The notes beneath the pieces are model-generated. The model was given only the letters and a program-made list of their open reading frames with translations, did no database searches and was not told the DNA's origin. DNA of 64,000 nucleotides from an uncultured Pseudobutyrivibrio sp. (GTDB taxonomy: Bacteria > Bacillota > Clostridia > Lachnospirales > Lachnospiraceae), in the NCBI GenBank assembly GCA_900546435.1, contig URCQ01000001.1, forward strand, positions 171,512-235,511, in the 5' to 3' direction. Shown here piece after piece: positions 35,287 to 45,230 of this stretch. Every line of letters starts with the position of its first letter. Position 1 is the first letter of the stretch. The position numbers and the translations under genes were made by a program.

Positions 35287-36279
35287 ATGTATCAGGCAAA
35301 TGAATCACGATATGACACTATGAAGTATCCACGCTGTGGCAACAGTGGTCTGCTGTTGCCGGAGGTTTCGTTGGGTTTCTGGCATAATTTTGGCGATACT
35401 GGTGTCTATGACAATATGCGACAAATGGTTTTTACGGCATTTGATCATGGTATCACACATTTTGATCTGGCAAATAATTATGGACCAGCATATGGGAGCG
35501 CAGAAGCAAATCTTGGTAAACTATTAAAAGAAAATTTCACGGCATATCGCGATGAACTGATCATCAGCACAAAAGCCGGATATGATATGTGGAAAGGTCC
35601 GTATGGTAATTGGGGAAGCCGCAAATATCTTTTGGCCAGTCTGGATCAGAGCTTAGAGAGACTAGGACTGGAATACGTTGATATTTTTTACCACCACCGT
35701 ATGGATCCAGATACACCATTGGAAGAAACCATGGGTGCGTTGGATCAGGCGGTAAAAAGCGGGAAAGCACTTTATGCAGGCATTTCTAATTATGATGGAA
35801 AGACCATGAAGCGTGCCGCAGCAATCCTCAGGGAATTGCATTGTCCGTTTGTGATCAACCAGAACCGGTATTCTATTTTCGACCGTACCATTGAAAAAAA
35901 TGGATTGAAACAGGCAGCGGTGGAAGAGAAAAAGGGTATCATTGCATTCAGCCCCCTGGCACAGGGAATGCTGACTGACCGGTATCTGCATGGAATTCCA
36001 AAGGATAGCCGTATGCTTACGGATGGTCGTTTCCTGAAAAAGGAGCAATTGACGGAAACAAAGCTGCAGCAGATACAGGCATTAAATGCGATTGCAGAAC
36101 AGCGCGGCGAAAGTCTGGCACAGATGGCACTTAAGTGGGTGTTAAAAGATGATGTTGTGACAAGTGTGCTGATTGGAGCATCGAAGCCGGAACAGATTCT
36201 AGATAATATTAAGGTAATAGACAGCGCTGATTTTTCAGAAGAAGAACTACAAAAAATAGATGAAATTGTGAATTTATAG
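35287..36279 (+). CDS. Aldo/keto reductase, YghZ-like
   Basis: The 330-residue (alpha/beta)8 NADPH-dependent reductase belongs to the branch with YghZ (L-glyceraldehyde-3-phosphate reductase) and voltage-gated channel beta subunits. The tetrad is visible: Asp and Tyr in FDLANNYGPAYG, Lys in STKAGYDMW, His in IFYHHRMD. The GPYGNWGSRKYL block and the C-terminal SVLIGASKPEQILDN fit that branch. The natural substrate is unknown. The ATG at 35287 is preferred over 35281 on distance from the GGGGG at 35273-35277. Confidence 0.9.
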   Translation: MYQANESRYDTMKYPRCGNSGLLLPEVSLGFWHNFGDTGVYDNMRQMVFTAFDHGITHFDLANNYGPAYGSAEANLGKLLKENFTAYRDELIISTKAGYDMWKGPYGNWGSRKYLLASLDQSLERLGLEYVDIFYHHRMDPDTPLEETMGALDQAVKSGKALYAGISNYDGKTMKRAAAILRELHCPFVINQNRYSIFDRTIEKNGLKQAAVEEKKGIIAFSPLAQGMLTDRYLHGIPKDSRMLTDGRFLKKEQLTETKLQQIQALNAIAEQRGESLAQMALKWVLKDDVVTSVLIGASKPEQILDNIKVIDSADFSEEELQKIDEIVNL

Positions 36280-36294
36280 GAAAATAAAAGTTTG

Positions 36295-36321
36295 TTAGCA
36301 CTCATTTTGGATGAGTGCTAA
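36295..36321. promoter_or_regulatory. CIRCE element (HrcA operator)
   Basis: TTAGCACTC, nine bases, GAGTGCTAA: an exact match to the CIRCE consensus. It ends 7 bp upstream of the -35 box of the htpG promoter, so HrcA is expected to repress htpG. Confidence 0.95.
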
Positions 36322-36328
36322 TTTTATA

Positions 36329-36357
36329 TTGACTTTTGCATTTCGCTGTCTTATTAT
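36329..36357 (+). promoter_or_regulatory. Promoter of htpG
   Basis: TTGACT at 36329-36334 and TATTAT at 36352-36357, 17-bp spacer. Confidence 0.8.
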
Positions 36358-36373
36358 ATTCTCTAGAACGTAA

Positions 36374-36389
36374 CTGGTGGAGACACCAG
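36374..36389 (+). promoter_or_regulatory. GNRA-capped hairpin in htpG leader
   Basis: CTGGTG, GAGA, CACCAG form a perfect 6-bp stem with a GNRA tetraloop close to the expected 5' end of the mRNA. It could stabilise the transcript; it does not cover the ribosome binding site. Confidence 0.5.
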
Positions 36390-36420
36390 CGCTATTTTAT
36401 AGAATAAAGGAGTGACAGAA

Positions 36421-38490
36421 ATGGAAAACAAACGCGGAAGTTTATCAATTACAAGTGAAAATATTTTTCCTGTTATTAAGAAGTGGTTATATTCAGATCA
36501 TGATATTTTTTACAGAGAGCTGATTTCAAATGGCTGTGACGCCATTACTAAATTGAAGAAGCTGGATATGATGGGAGAATATGAGCTCCCTGCTGACTAT
36601 AAGGCAAAGATTCAGGTGATTGTCAGCCCGGAAGACAAGACACTTACGTTTATTGACAATGGACTTGGAATGACGGCTGAGGAAGTGGAAGAATACATCA
36701 ATCAGATTGCTTTTTCCGGTGCTACAGATTTCTTAGAGAAATACAAAGATAAAGCAAGTGAAGAGCAGATCATTGGTCACTTTGGCCTTGGATTTTACTC
36801 TGCATTTATGGTTGCGGACGAAGTACATATTGATACATTGTCTTATAAAAAAGATGCAAAGCCAGTACATTGGGAATGTGATGGTGGTACAGAATTTGCT
36901 ATGGGCGATGGAGATAAGACGGATGTCGGTACCAAAATCACACTGTTTTTGAATGAAGATTGCCTGGAATTTGCCAATGAATACCGCGCAAGAGAAGTGA
37001 TTGAAAAGTACTGTTCTTTCATGCCAACAGAGATTTATCTTTCTAAGAAGGATGCTCCGGAAGAGTATGAGACGATTGCTGTAGCAGACAAGCGCGATAC
37101 AGATACCGTTATTGAAGAAATCCATACCGATGCAAAGATGGAAGAACAGGAAAAAGAAGATGGAACAAAAGAAATGGTGGAAGTAGAACCAGCCAAGGAT
37201 GAGCTTAAGATTGTGAAGCGTCCGGTTCCATTAAATGACATCCATCCACTTTGGACAAAGAATCCAAGTGAATGTACCGATGATGATTACATTGCGTTTT
37301 ATCGTAAAGTATTTATGGATTACAAAGAGCCATTGTTCTGGATTCATTTGAACATGGATTATCCATTCAACTTGAAAGGTATTTTGTACTTCCCTAAGAT
37401 TAATACAGAATATGATTCTATTGAAGGAACTATCAAGTTATATAACAATCAGGTATTTATTGCAGATAATATTAAGGAAGTGATTCCGGAATTCTTAATG
37501 CTCTTAAAGGGTGTAATCGATTGTCCGGATCTTCCACTGAATGTATCTCGTTCTGCTTTGCAAAATGATGGTTTTGTAACAAAGATTTCTGAGTACATTA
37601 CAAAGAAAGTGGCAGACAAGCTCATTGGTATGTGCAAGACAGATAAAGAAAGCTATGAGAAATATTGGGATGATATCAGCCCATTTATCAAGTTTGGCTG
37701 CTTAAAGGACAACAAGTTCTGTGATAAGATGAATGATTATATCTTATTTAAAGACATTGATGGTAAGTACACAACACTTCCAGAACTTCTTGTGGCAGAA
37801 GAAAAGGCAACCGATGAAAATGGTGAGACTGTTGATGTAGAAGAAGTAAAGGATGATGCAGCAGAAGATGGTGATACAGAAGATAAGAGAAAGACTATTT
37901 TCTATGTGACAGACATGCAGCAGCAGAGCCAGTACATCAATCTGTTCCGCGAGCAGGGTATGAATGCAGTCATCTTAGACCATACGATTGATAATTCCTT
38001 CATCACACAGTTAGAGCAGCGTAATCAGAATTATAAGTTCTTACGTATTGATGCGGATCTGACAGAGAATCTTGTGGAAGAGACTTCTGAAGAAGATCTC
38101 AAAGCTGCACAGGATGCACTTTCAGCACTATTTAAGAAAGCCTGCGGTAAGGATAATCTGACAGTCAAAGTTGAAAAATTCAAGAATAAAGATATTTCAT
38201 CTATGCTTACAGTTTCGGAAGAGAGCAGACGTATGCAGGAAATGATGAAGATGTACAACATGTATGGTATGGATCCATCTATGTTTGGCGGTGATGAAAC
38301 ACTTGTACTTAATGTGGATAATGATCTTGTAAAATATATGTTTGAGCATGCAGATGGTGAAAATGTAGAATTGTTTGCACAGCAATTATACGATCTGGCA
38401 TGTCTTGCAAATAAGCCACTTGCACCGGAAGCAATGACAGCATTTGTTGCTCGCAGCAATAAAATCATGATGCTTTTAGCACAGGAATAA
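36421..38490 (+). CDS. htpG: Molecular chaperone HtpG (Hsp90)
   Basis: The 689-residue bacterial Hsp90 is an ATP-dependent chaperone dimer. The GHKL ATPase domain carries FYRELISNGCDAI (usual ELISNASDA; here Cys replaces Ser), DNGLGMT and GHFGLGFYSAFMV. The middle domain has the conserved LNVSRSALQ region with the catalytic arginine. An acidic linker near residues 235-265 and another near 465-490 (rich in E and D) are visible. AAAGGAGTG precedes the ATG at 36421. Upstream lies a perfect CIRCE element. Confidence 0.95.
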   Translation: MENKRGSLSITSENIFPVIKKWLYSDHDIFYRELISNGCDAITKLKKLDMMGEYELPADYKAKIQVIVSPEDKTLTFIDNGLGMTAEEVEEYINQIAFSGATDFLEKYKDKASEEQIIGHFGLGFYSAFMVADEVHIDTLSYKKDAKPVHWECDGGTEFAMGDGDKTDVGTKITLFLNEDCLEFANEYRAREVIEKYCSFMPTEIYLSKKDAPEEYETIAVADKRDTDTVIEEIHTDAKMEEQEKEDGTKEMVEVEPAKDELKIVKRPVPLNDIHPLWTKNPSECTDDDYIAFYRKVFMDYKEPLFWIHLNMDYPFNLKGILYFPKINTEYDSIEGTIKLYNNQVFIADNIKEVIPEFLMLLKGVIDCPDLPLNVSRSALQNDGFVTKISEYITKKVADKLIGMCKTDKESYEKYWDDISPFIKFGCLKDNKFCDKMNDYILFKDIDGKYTTLPELLVAEEKATDENGETVDVEEVKDDAAEDGDTEDKRKTIFYVTDMQQQSQYINLFREQGMNAVILDHTIDNSFITQLEQRNQNYKFLRIDADLTENLVEETSEEDLKAAQDALSALFKKACGKDNLTVKVEKFKNKDISSMLTVSEESRRMQEMMKMYNMYGMDPSMFGGDETLVLNVDNDLVKYMFEHADGENVELFAQQLYDLACLANKPLAPEAMTAFVARSNKIMMLLAQE

Positions 38491-38538
38491 TATAGAATCG
38501 CATATGCGTTTTATGAGTCTGTAAAAGTTTACAAAAGA

Positions 38539-38576
38539 CCTCTTATGGTATATTATTAACCGTAAGAGGCTTTTTG
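38539..38576 (+). terminator. Terminator after htpG
   Basis: CCTCTTATGGT pairs with ACCGTAAGAGG (one mismatch), followed by CTTTTT. Confidence 0.85.
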
Positions 38577-38596
38577 TGTATTAGGGGGAAATGGAT

Positions 38597-40678
38597 ATGC
38601 ATTTTGACAAGCAGACGAAAATGGCATCTGATTTTATCATGAACCAATTTCAAAATGGGCTGATGATTTTACATCATGTGCAAGACAATATATATGAGAC
38701 CAGTTTTTTTAATGATGCATTGGCAAATATGCTTGGATATGAGAAGAAAGAGATGGAACAGCTGCTGGCAGAGAGTGGACTGAATATCGTCTATCAGGCG
38801 GATCGTCTGATGGCATATCATGCCATCTGTGACGAACGTGAGGAGACAACATTTGATGCGACATATCGCCTCTTAACAAAGGAACAAAAAGCATTGTGGG
38901 TTTTAGCCCAGTATAACGTGACAGAACAAGAGGATGGCGATACGTATGTTTTTGTATCAATGACAAATATCCATATCTATATTGAAGCAAGAAACCGGGT
39001 GGGGATGTCGGAGAGCGGATGGGAGGAGATTGTTAATTCCACGCCGACGGGGTTACTTATTTTTTCCATCCAGGATGGAAAGACATCCGTGCTTGCAGTA
39101 AATGATCGGATGGTTGATTTTTCCAATGCAATAGGCAAAGAACTGGATGGCAGGAAGCGTAACTGGGAAAAAGAAGAATTGATGCTTCTATTCCAACAGG
39201 ATCTTTATGTATTTTGTGAGAATAAGGACAAGCATTTACTGGCACAGATGATAGAGGAAAGCAAGATACAGAAAACAGCAAGTTGTACATTTCGCATGCG
39301 GGGGTCTGTTGATATTAGAGAAATCTGGGTTTATTGCGCCTGCTGTTCGAAACAGATGGAAGATGGCGGAAGAACGTATTATGTTTCATTTCAGGATGTA
39401 ACGAAAGATGAAATTCGAAAAAGAGAATTACAGGAAAGTCACAAAATTCTTTTGGATATGAGTATGTATGACCCGCTCACAGGGGTGAAGAGCAGAAATG
39501 CATACAATGCATATATTGAGGAATGTAAGAAACACCGAATTTTTGATGTGGGCATGGCATTTGCAGATATCAATGGACTCAAAAATATCAATGATACCAT
39601 GGGACATTTACAAGGAGATCAGTTGATTGCATCCTTTGCTGAGATTTTAAAGGATGAATTTGACCGGGATTCTGTATTCCGCATCAGTGGAGATGAATTT
39701 GTTGTAATCGTTCCGAAAATTGATCGAGATTTATTTTTTGAAAAAATTGGACATGTATCCGATATGGTGCATATGAGAGACGATATGGCGAGCATTGGTT
39801 ATATCTGGAAAGATAATGTATCGGATATCCGGCGTCGCGCAAACCAGGCGGAACAGCTGATGTATTTAGAGAAAAAGCGTTATTATGAGGAGAGTCGGAC
39901 ACTTGTTTCAAAACATCGTTCAAAGATGCTTGGAACGCTGCTTCAGGATTTGGATGATGGGCGTTATGAGATGTATCTGCAGCCGAAAGCGTATATAGAT
40001 AATCAGCGTGTGGTGGCTGCGGAAGCACTGGTGCGAAAACGTGGACCACAAGGCGAAATTGTAGCACCATATGAGTTTGTGCCACAGCTCGAAGAACAAA
40101 AACTGATTTCTTTTATAGATTTCTTTATGTTGGAGCAAACCTGTGAATGTTTGCAGTATGTTCAAAATCATACGAAACAAGAGTGTTGCGTCTCTGTGAA
40201 CATGTCGCGTGTAACGTTAGCTGAAAAAGATTTCGCTACGCGCGTTGCAGAAATTTCCAACAAATATCAGTTTGACCATTCGCATCTGGAATTTGAAATC
40301 ACAGAGTCAAATGAGACAATTGATAATATGCGCATGGAGGAAGATGTAAGAAGCCTGAAAGAAATGGGCTTTTGCGTTTCTTTGGATGATGTGGGGACGG
40401 AATATTCTTCCTTCCCGATGCTTACCTTAGAGGGATTGGATACGGTAAAATTAGATCGATCCTTTATCCTTAGAATGAAACAGCCAAAGGTAAACAAGTT
40501 GATTAGTTATATCATTGATATGTGTCATGCGATGGGACTGAAGGTAATCGCGGAAGGGGTAGAGACAGATCAGGAACGACTGGCTCTTATGTATAAAAAA
40601 TGTGATATGTATCAGGGATATTTGTTGTCGAAACCAATACCTGCAAAAGAATTTTATGAGAAATATATAAAAGAATAA
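38597..40678 (+). CDS. GGDEF-EAL protein, probable cyclic di-GMP phosphodiesterase
   Basis: The 693-residue cytoplasmic protein has two PAS-like regions (about 15-125 and 140-275), a GGDEF domain (about 285-430) and an EAL domain (about 440-690). The GGDEF motif reads SGDEF, so cyclase activity is uncertain. The EAL domain keeps the expected catalytic residues: EAL in AAEALVRK, Asn in CVSVNMS, Glu in FEITES, the paired Asp in SLDDVGTEYSS, Lys in VKLDRSF, Glu in IAEGVET and Gln in MYQGYLLSKP. It is probably an active phosphodiesterase that controls c-di-GMP. The ATG at 38597 fits AGGGGG spacing better than 38591. No membrane segment was seen. Confidence 0.88.
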   Translation: MHFDKQTKMASDFIMNQFQNGLMILHHVQDNIYETSFFNDALANMLGYEKKEMEQLLAESGLNIVYQADRLMAYHAICDEREETTFDATYRLLTKEQKALWVLAQYNVTEQEDGDTYVFVSMTNIHIYIEARNRVGMSESGWEEIVNSTPTGLLIFSIQDGKTSVLAVNDRMVDFSNAIGKELDGRKRNWEKEELMLLFQQDLYVFCENKDKHLLAQMIEESKIQKTASCTFRMRGSVDIREIWVYCACCSKQMEDGGRTYYVSFQDVTKDEIRKRELQESHKILLDMSMYDPLTGVKSRNAYNAYIEECKKHRIFDVGMAFADINGLKNINDTMGHLQGDQLIASFAEILKDEFDRDSVFRISGDEFVVIVPKIDRDLFFEKIGHVSDMVHMRDDMASIGYIWKDNVSDIRRRANQAEQLMYLEKKRYYEESRTLVSKHRSKMLGTLLQDLDDGRYEMYLQPKAYIDNQRVVAAEALVRKRGPQGEIVAPYEFVPQLEEQKLISFIDFFMLEQTCECLQYVQNHTKQECCVSVNMSRVTLAEKDFATRVAEISNKYQFDHSHLEFEITESNETIDNMRMEEDVRSLKEMGFCVSLDDVGTEYSSFPMLTLEGLDTVKLDRSFILRMKQPKVNKLISYIIDMCHAMGLKVIAEGVETDQERLALMYKKCDMYQGYLLSKPIPAKEFYEKYIKE

Positions 40679-40685
40679 AAGAATG

Positions 40686-40737
40686 GCCGCAAGGATGCTG
40701 AGGCTTCATACCTCACGCATGCCTGCGGCTGTTTTTT
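40686..40737 (+). terminator. Terminator after GGDEF-EAL gene
   Basis: GCCGCA pairs with TGCGGC, with inner GAGG/CCTC stem, followed by TTTTTT; the T-run overlaps the stop codon of the convergent activase gene. Confidence 0.8.
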
Positions 40738-43700
40738 ATTTTTTAAGATTTTTGTGTGCTGTAGAAAGCATAAGTTTAATACGGTTGAGCTGATTTACCT
40801 CTGATGCACCCGGATCATAGTCGATGGCAACAATGTTTGCCTTCGGGTATTCGTGACGCAATTCTTTGATCACACCTTTTCCTACAATGTGGTTTGGCAG
40901 GCAGGCAAATGGCTGTGCACAGATGATGTTTGGAACATCTTGATGCATCAGCTCTAACATCTCACCTGTTAAGAACCAGCCTTCCCCTGTCTGGTTACCG
41001 ATGGAAACAATGGATGCTGCATTCTTGGCGGTATCTTCAATATAACAGGTTGGCTCAAAATGCTTACTTTTTGCCAGTTCATCTCTGGCATCTTTTCGCA
41101 TCCATTCAAAGAAACGGATGAGCATTTTATTCATGCGTGCTGTCTTTTTGGATTCGCCTAAATACTCTGCTTTGTAGACCTGATTGTAGCAGCAGTAGAG
41201 CAGGAAATCTGTTAAGTCCGGAACAACAGCTTCGGCGCCTTCTGCTTCAAGTAGTGCGACGACATCATTGTTGGCTGCCGGGTGGTACTTTACAAGAATT
41301 TCGCCGACAACACCAACACGTGGTTTCTTTTCATCGGTGATTGGTAACTGGTCAAAATCACGTATGATTTCACGACACATTTGTCTGTATTTGCGATGTG
41401 ATAAAAAGCCATCCTGTGTTACAAAGGAAATGACACGTTTTTTCCACTTTTCATGCAAAGCATTCGCAGAGCCCGGTTCTACTTCATAAGGTCGCATACG
41501 ATAGAGACAGCGCATGAAAATATCACCAAATGCAAGGGCATAGAGACCATGCTGGATCAAAGCCGGTGTGATTTTAAAGCCCGGATTCTTTTCGAGTCCG
41601 ACCATGTTGATGGATATAACCGGCACATCCGGATAACCGGCTTTTGCAAGCGCACGGCGAATAAAAGCAATATAATTTGTTGCACGGCAGCCACCACCGG
41701 TCTGTGATATCAGAACAGCTGTCTTAGTCATATCATATTCACCGGAAGCAATAGCAGCCATGATCTGTCCGACAACAATCAAAGATGGATAGCAGGCATC
41801 GTTGTTGACATATTTTAGACCAACATCAACGCATTCCCTTGCCGAAATTTTAGGGATGGATAAATGGTAGCCTGCAGCAACAAATGCTGGTTCCAAAAGC
41901 TCAAAATGGATCGGTGACATTTGTGGGCAAATAATCGTGTAATCTTTGTGCATCTCTTCGGTAAAGATAATGCGTTCAAAGTTTGCCGGTTTTATGGTGC
42001 GCATTTCATGTTTCTTTTCTCTAACGCGGATGGCAGAGAGAAGAGAGCGAATGCGGATGCGGGCAGCTCCCAAGTTATTTACCTCATCAATCTTGAGACA
42101 GGTATAGATTTTTCCGGAGCCAGTTAAGATGTCACTGACCATATCCGTTGTTACGGCATCGACACCACAACCAAAGGAGTTGAGCTGGATCATATCCAGG
42201 TCATCTCTCGTCTTTACAAAGTTTGCGGCAGCATAGAGTCTGGAATGATACATCCACTGATCCATAACAAGGAGCGGACGCTCTAAGTTGCCTAAATGAG
42301 AGACAGAATCTTCTGTTAGGACACAAATACCGTACGAATTGATGAGTTCCGGTATACCATGGTTGATCTCAGGATCCACATGGTATGGACGACCGGCAAG
42401 AACAATGCCTCGTCTTCCGGTTTCTTCCATATATTTTAATACCTCTTCACCTTTTTGCATCATCTCAAGGCGTGTCACTTCCTGTTCTTTCCAGGCATCG
42501 GTTACTGCTTCGCGTACTTCGGATTCCGGAATATCAAATTCGTCTTTGAAACATTTTACCAGTGTCAGACTTGCTTTTTCTTCACTTCCGAAAGACATGA
42601 ATGGATTGATAAAGCGTACCTGACCGGAAGTGATTTCGTCGACGTTATTCTTAATGTTTTCAGAATAAGAAGTGACAATCGGGCAGTTGTAATGATTTCC
42701 AGCATCCGGGAATTCATTTCTTTCATAGAAGAGTGCCGGATAGAAGATGAAATCGACGTTACCTTCGTCAATCAGCCACTGAATGTGTCCGTGCGTTAGT
42801 TTGGCTGGATAGCACTCAGATTCACTTGGAATCGATTCGATACCCATCTCATAAATCTTACGGGAAGAAGATGGTGAAAGAACAACGGAGAATCCAAGCT
42901 TTTTAAAGAAGGTAGCCCAGAAGGGGTAGTTCTCATACATATTTAAAACTCTTGGAAGACCGACCGTTCCACGTGTGGCTTCTTCTCTTTTGAGTGGTTC
43001 ATAAGCAAAAATACGTTTATTTTTATATTCAAATAGATTCGGGATGTTTTCTTTGTTCTTTTCTTTTCCAAGTCCTTTTTCACAACGGTTACCGGTAATA
43101 TAATTACGATTTCCTGAAAACCGGTTAATGGTAAGCAGACAGTGGTTGGTACATCCCTGGCAGCGTGTCAGCTTGGTAGAATAAGTCAGGTCATTGATCT
43201 GGTCAATGGTTAACATGGTGGTTTGATAGCCTTCTTCATGACGCTCTCTGGCAATCAAAGCACAACCAAAAGCACCCATGATACCGGCAATATCCGGTCG
43301 GACTGCTTCACAGCCAGAAATACGTTCAAAGCTGCGAAGAACGGCATCATTATAGAACGTACCACCTTGTACGACAACATGTTCTCCGAGTTCTTTTGGA
43401 TCAGATAATTTGATTACTTTAAACAGTGCATTTTTTATGACAGAATAAGCCAGACCAGCAGAAATATCTGCAACGGTAGCACCTTCTTTTTGAGCCTGTT
43501 TTACCTTGGAATTCATAAATACGGTACAACGTGTTCCAAGATCAATTGGATTTTTGGCAAACAGAGCCTCTTTGGCAAAATCAGAAACGCTAAAGTTTAA
43601 TGATTTTGCAAATGTTTCAATAAAGGAACCGCAGCCGGAAGAACATGCTTCATTCAGCTGTACACTGTCCACCGTCTGGTTCTTGATTTTAATGCATTTC

Positions 43701-44980
43701 ATATCCTGACCGCCGATGTCAAGAATACAGTCTACTTCCGGGTTAAAGAACGCAGCAGCATAGTAATGGGCAACGGTTTCCACTTCGCCTTCATCAAGCA
43801 TGAGGGCGGATTTTAAAAGTGCTTCACCATAACCGGTTGAGCAGGAGTGTACAATATGTGCATCTTCTGGCAGTTTGCTGTAAATATCTTTAATGGCACC
43901 AATAGCAGTAGCCAGTGGACTGCCATTGTTATTGCTGTAAAAGGAGTAGAGCAAGGAACCATCCTCGTCAACTAAGGCAATTTTTGTTGTTGTGGAACCT
44001 GCGTCGATACCGAGGTAGCAATTGCCGTGATAGGTGCTGAGATCAGCGGTGCGTACATGGTTGTTGCCATGACGTTTGATAAAGGCATCATATTCTTCTT
44101 CCGATGCAAAGAGTGGCTCCATACGGGCTACTTCAAATTCCATATGAATATTGGACGATAACTTTGCCATAATATCTGTGATGGCAAAAGATTTCTCTTC
44201 CTTATAATTTAAGGCAGAACCAATGGCTGCAAACAGGTGAGAATTTTCTGGTGTGATGGCATGGTCATCATCTAAATTTAAGGTGCGGATAAATGTGTGT
44301 TTTAACTGATCCAGGAAATGAAGAGGTCCGCCAAGAAATGCCACGTGACCACGGATTGGTTTGCCACAGGCAAGACCGGAGATGGTCTGGTTTACAACGG
44401 CCTGAAAAATGGAGGCAGATAAGTCTTCTTTCGTAGCACCTTCGTTAATCAGAGGCTGGATGTCTGTCTTGGCAAATACACCACAACGAGCGGCTATCGG
44501 ATAAATCGCCTTATAGTTTTTTGCATATTCATTTAATCCGGAAGCGTCTGTCTGAATCAGAGAGGCCATCTGGTCGATAAAAGAACCGGTACCACCGGCG
44601 CAGATACCATTCATACGCTGCTCCACGTTTCCGTTTTCAAAATAAATAATTTTGGCATCTTCCCCACCAAGCTCAATTGCGACATCTGTCTGTGGTGCGT
44701 AGTGCGTCAATGCTGTAGAAACGGCAATAACTTCCTGTACAAAATCGATGTCAAGATGTTTGGCCAAGGTAAGACCGCCAGAACCGGTAATCATAGGAGA
44801 TACCATAATCTCGCCTGTCGTATCAAAAGCCTTATGTAACAGATTACTCAATGTTTCCTGAATATTGGCAAAATGGCGTTCGTAGTCGGAGAAGATTAAG
44901 TGATCCTGCTCGTCGAGAATCGCAATTTTTACCGTGGTAGAACCGATGTCAATTCCTAGTTTGTATAATTTTTGATTCAT
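40736..44980 (-). CDS. 2-hydroxyacyl-CoA dehydratase activase-like giant protein (double BadF/HgdC ATPase plus DUF2229-type region)
   Basis: The 1414-residue protein has two tandem ASKHA ATPase domains and a long C-terminal half. Domain 1 begins LGIDIGSTTVKIAILDE and contains ICAGGTGSFIDQMA and a cysteine in ARCGVFAKTD. Domain 2 begins LGIDAGSTTTKIALVDE near residue 325 and has DIGGQDMK, ACSSGCGSFIE and GTRCTVF. These cysteines match the ligands of the bridging 4Fe-4S cluster in HgdC-type activators. Residues about 640-1400 combine a cysteine-rich CQGCTNHC block, a DUF2229-like region and an HgdB/C-like dehydratase-type fold. Known activators inject electrons into 2-hydroxyacyl-CoA dehydratases; the partner of this fused form is unknown. 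The start has AGAAAGGAC upstream. Confidence 0.85.
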   Translation of the reverse strand: MNQKLYKLGIDIGSTTVKIAILDEQDHLIFSDYERHFANIQETLSNLLHKAFDTTGEIMVSPMITGSGGLTLAKHLDIDFVQEVIAVSTALTHYAPQTDVAIELGGEDAKIIYFENGNVEQRMNGICAGGTGSFIDQMASLIQTDASGLNEYAKNYKAIYPIAARCGVFAKTDIQPLINEGATKEDLSASIFQAVVNQTISGLACGKPIRGHVAFLGGPLHFLDQLKHTFIRTLNLDDDHAITPENSHLFAAIGSALNYKEEKSFAITDIMAKLSSNIHMEFEVARMEPLFASEEEYDAFIKRHGNNHVRTADLSTYHGNCYLGIDAGSTTTKIALVDEDGSLLYSFYSNNNGSPLATAIGAIKDIYSKLPEDAHIVHSCSTGYGEALLKSALMLDEGEVETVAHYYAAAFFNPEVDCILDIGGQDMKCIKIKNQTVDSVQLNEACSSGCGSFIETFAKSLNFSVSDFAKEALFAKNPIDLGTRCTVFMNSKVKQAQKEGATVADISAGLAYSVIKNALFKVIKLSDPKELGEHVVVQGGTFYNDAVLRSFERISGCEAVRPDIAGIMGAFGCALIARERHEEGYQTTMLTIDQINDLTYSTKLTRCQGCTNHCLLTINRFSGNRNYITGNRCEKGLGKEKNKENIPNLFEYKNKRIFAYEPLKREEATRGTVGLPRVLNMYENYPFWATFFKKLGFSVVLSPSSSRKIYEMGIESIPSESECYPAKLTHGHIQWLIDEGNVDFIFYPALFYERNEFPDAGNHYNCPIVTSYSENIKNNVDEITSGQVRFINPFMSFGSEEKASLTLVKCFKDEFDIPESEVREAVTDAWKEQEVTRLEMMQKGEEVLKYMEETGRRGIVLAGRPYHVDPEINHGIPELINSYGICVLTEDSVSHLGNLERPLLVMDQWMYHSRLYAAANFVKTRDDLDMIQLNSFGCGVDAVTTDMVSDILTGSGKIYTCLKIDEVNNLGAARIRIRSLLSAIRVREKKHEMRTIKPANFERIIFTEEMHKDYTIICPQMSPIHFELLEPAFVAAGYHLSIPKISARECVDVGLKYVNNDACYPSLIVVGQIMAAIASGEYDMTKTAVLISQTGGGCRATNYIAFIRRALAKAGYPDVPVISINMVGLEKNPGFKITPALIQHGLYALAFGDIFMRCLYRMRPYEVEPGSANALHEKWKKRVISFVTQDGFLSHRKYRQMCREIIRDFDQLPITDEKKPRVGVVGEILVKYHPAANNDVVALLEAEGAEAVVPDLTDFLLYCCYNQVYKAEYLGESKKTARMNKMLIRFFEWMRKDARDELAKSKHFEPTCYIEDTAKNAASIVSIGNQTGEGWFLTGEMLELMHQDVPNIICAQPFACLPNHIVGKGVIKELRHEYPKANIVAIDYDPGASEVNQLNRIKLMLSTAHKNLKK

Positions 44981-45130
44981 TACAAAATGTGTCCTTTCTA
45001 AATACTTATATGTTAACAGTTTTCGTGAAATCCCATGGATTTCATATGTGTTATTTCCTTATATAAAGAAATAAAAAACAAACAGATCTATTATACGACA
45101 GAATTTGCTAAAAAACAAGAAAGCGATTCG

Positions 45131-45159
45131 TTGACAAAAAGTTATAAGCAACCTATAAT
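45131..45159 (+). promoter_or_regulatory. Consensus sigma-A promoter of rhomboid-like gene
   Basis: TTGACA at 45131-45136 and TATAAT at 45154-45159, spacer exactly 17 bp: a perfect consensus promoter. Downstream leader repeats AACGATG occur three times between 45186 and 45217, with a small hairpin GGAAAC/GTTTCT. Confidence 0.9.
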
Positions 45160-45230
45160 TATAATAATTATGCAATAGTGTCGGAAACGATGTTTCTGAT
45201 AACGATGTAAACGATGAAGGAGATTATTTT

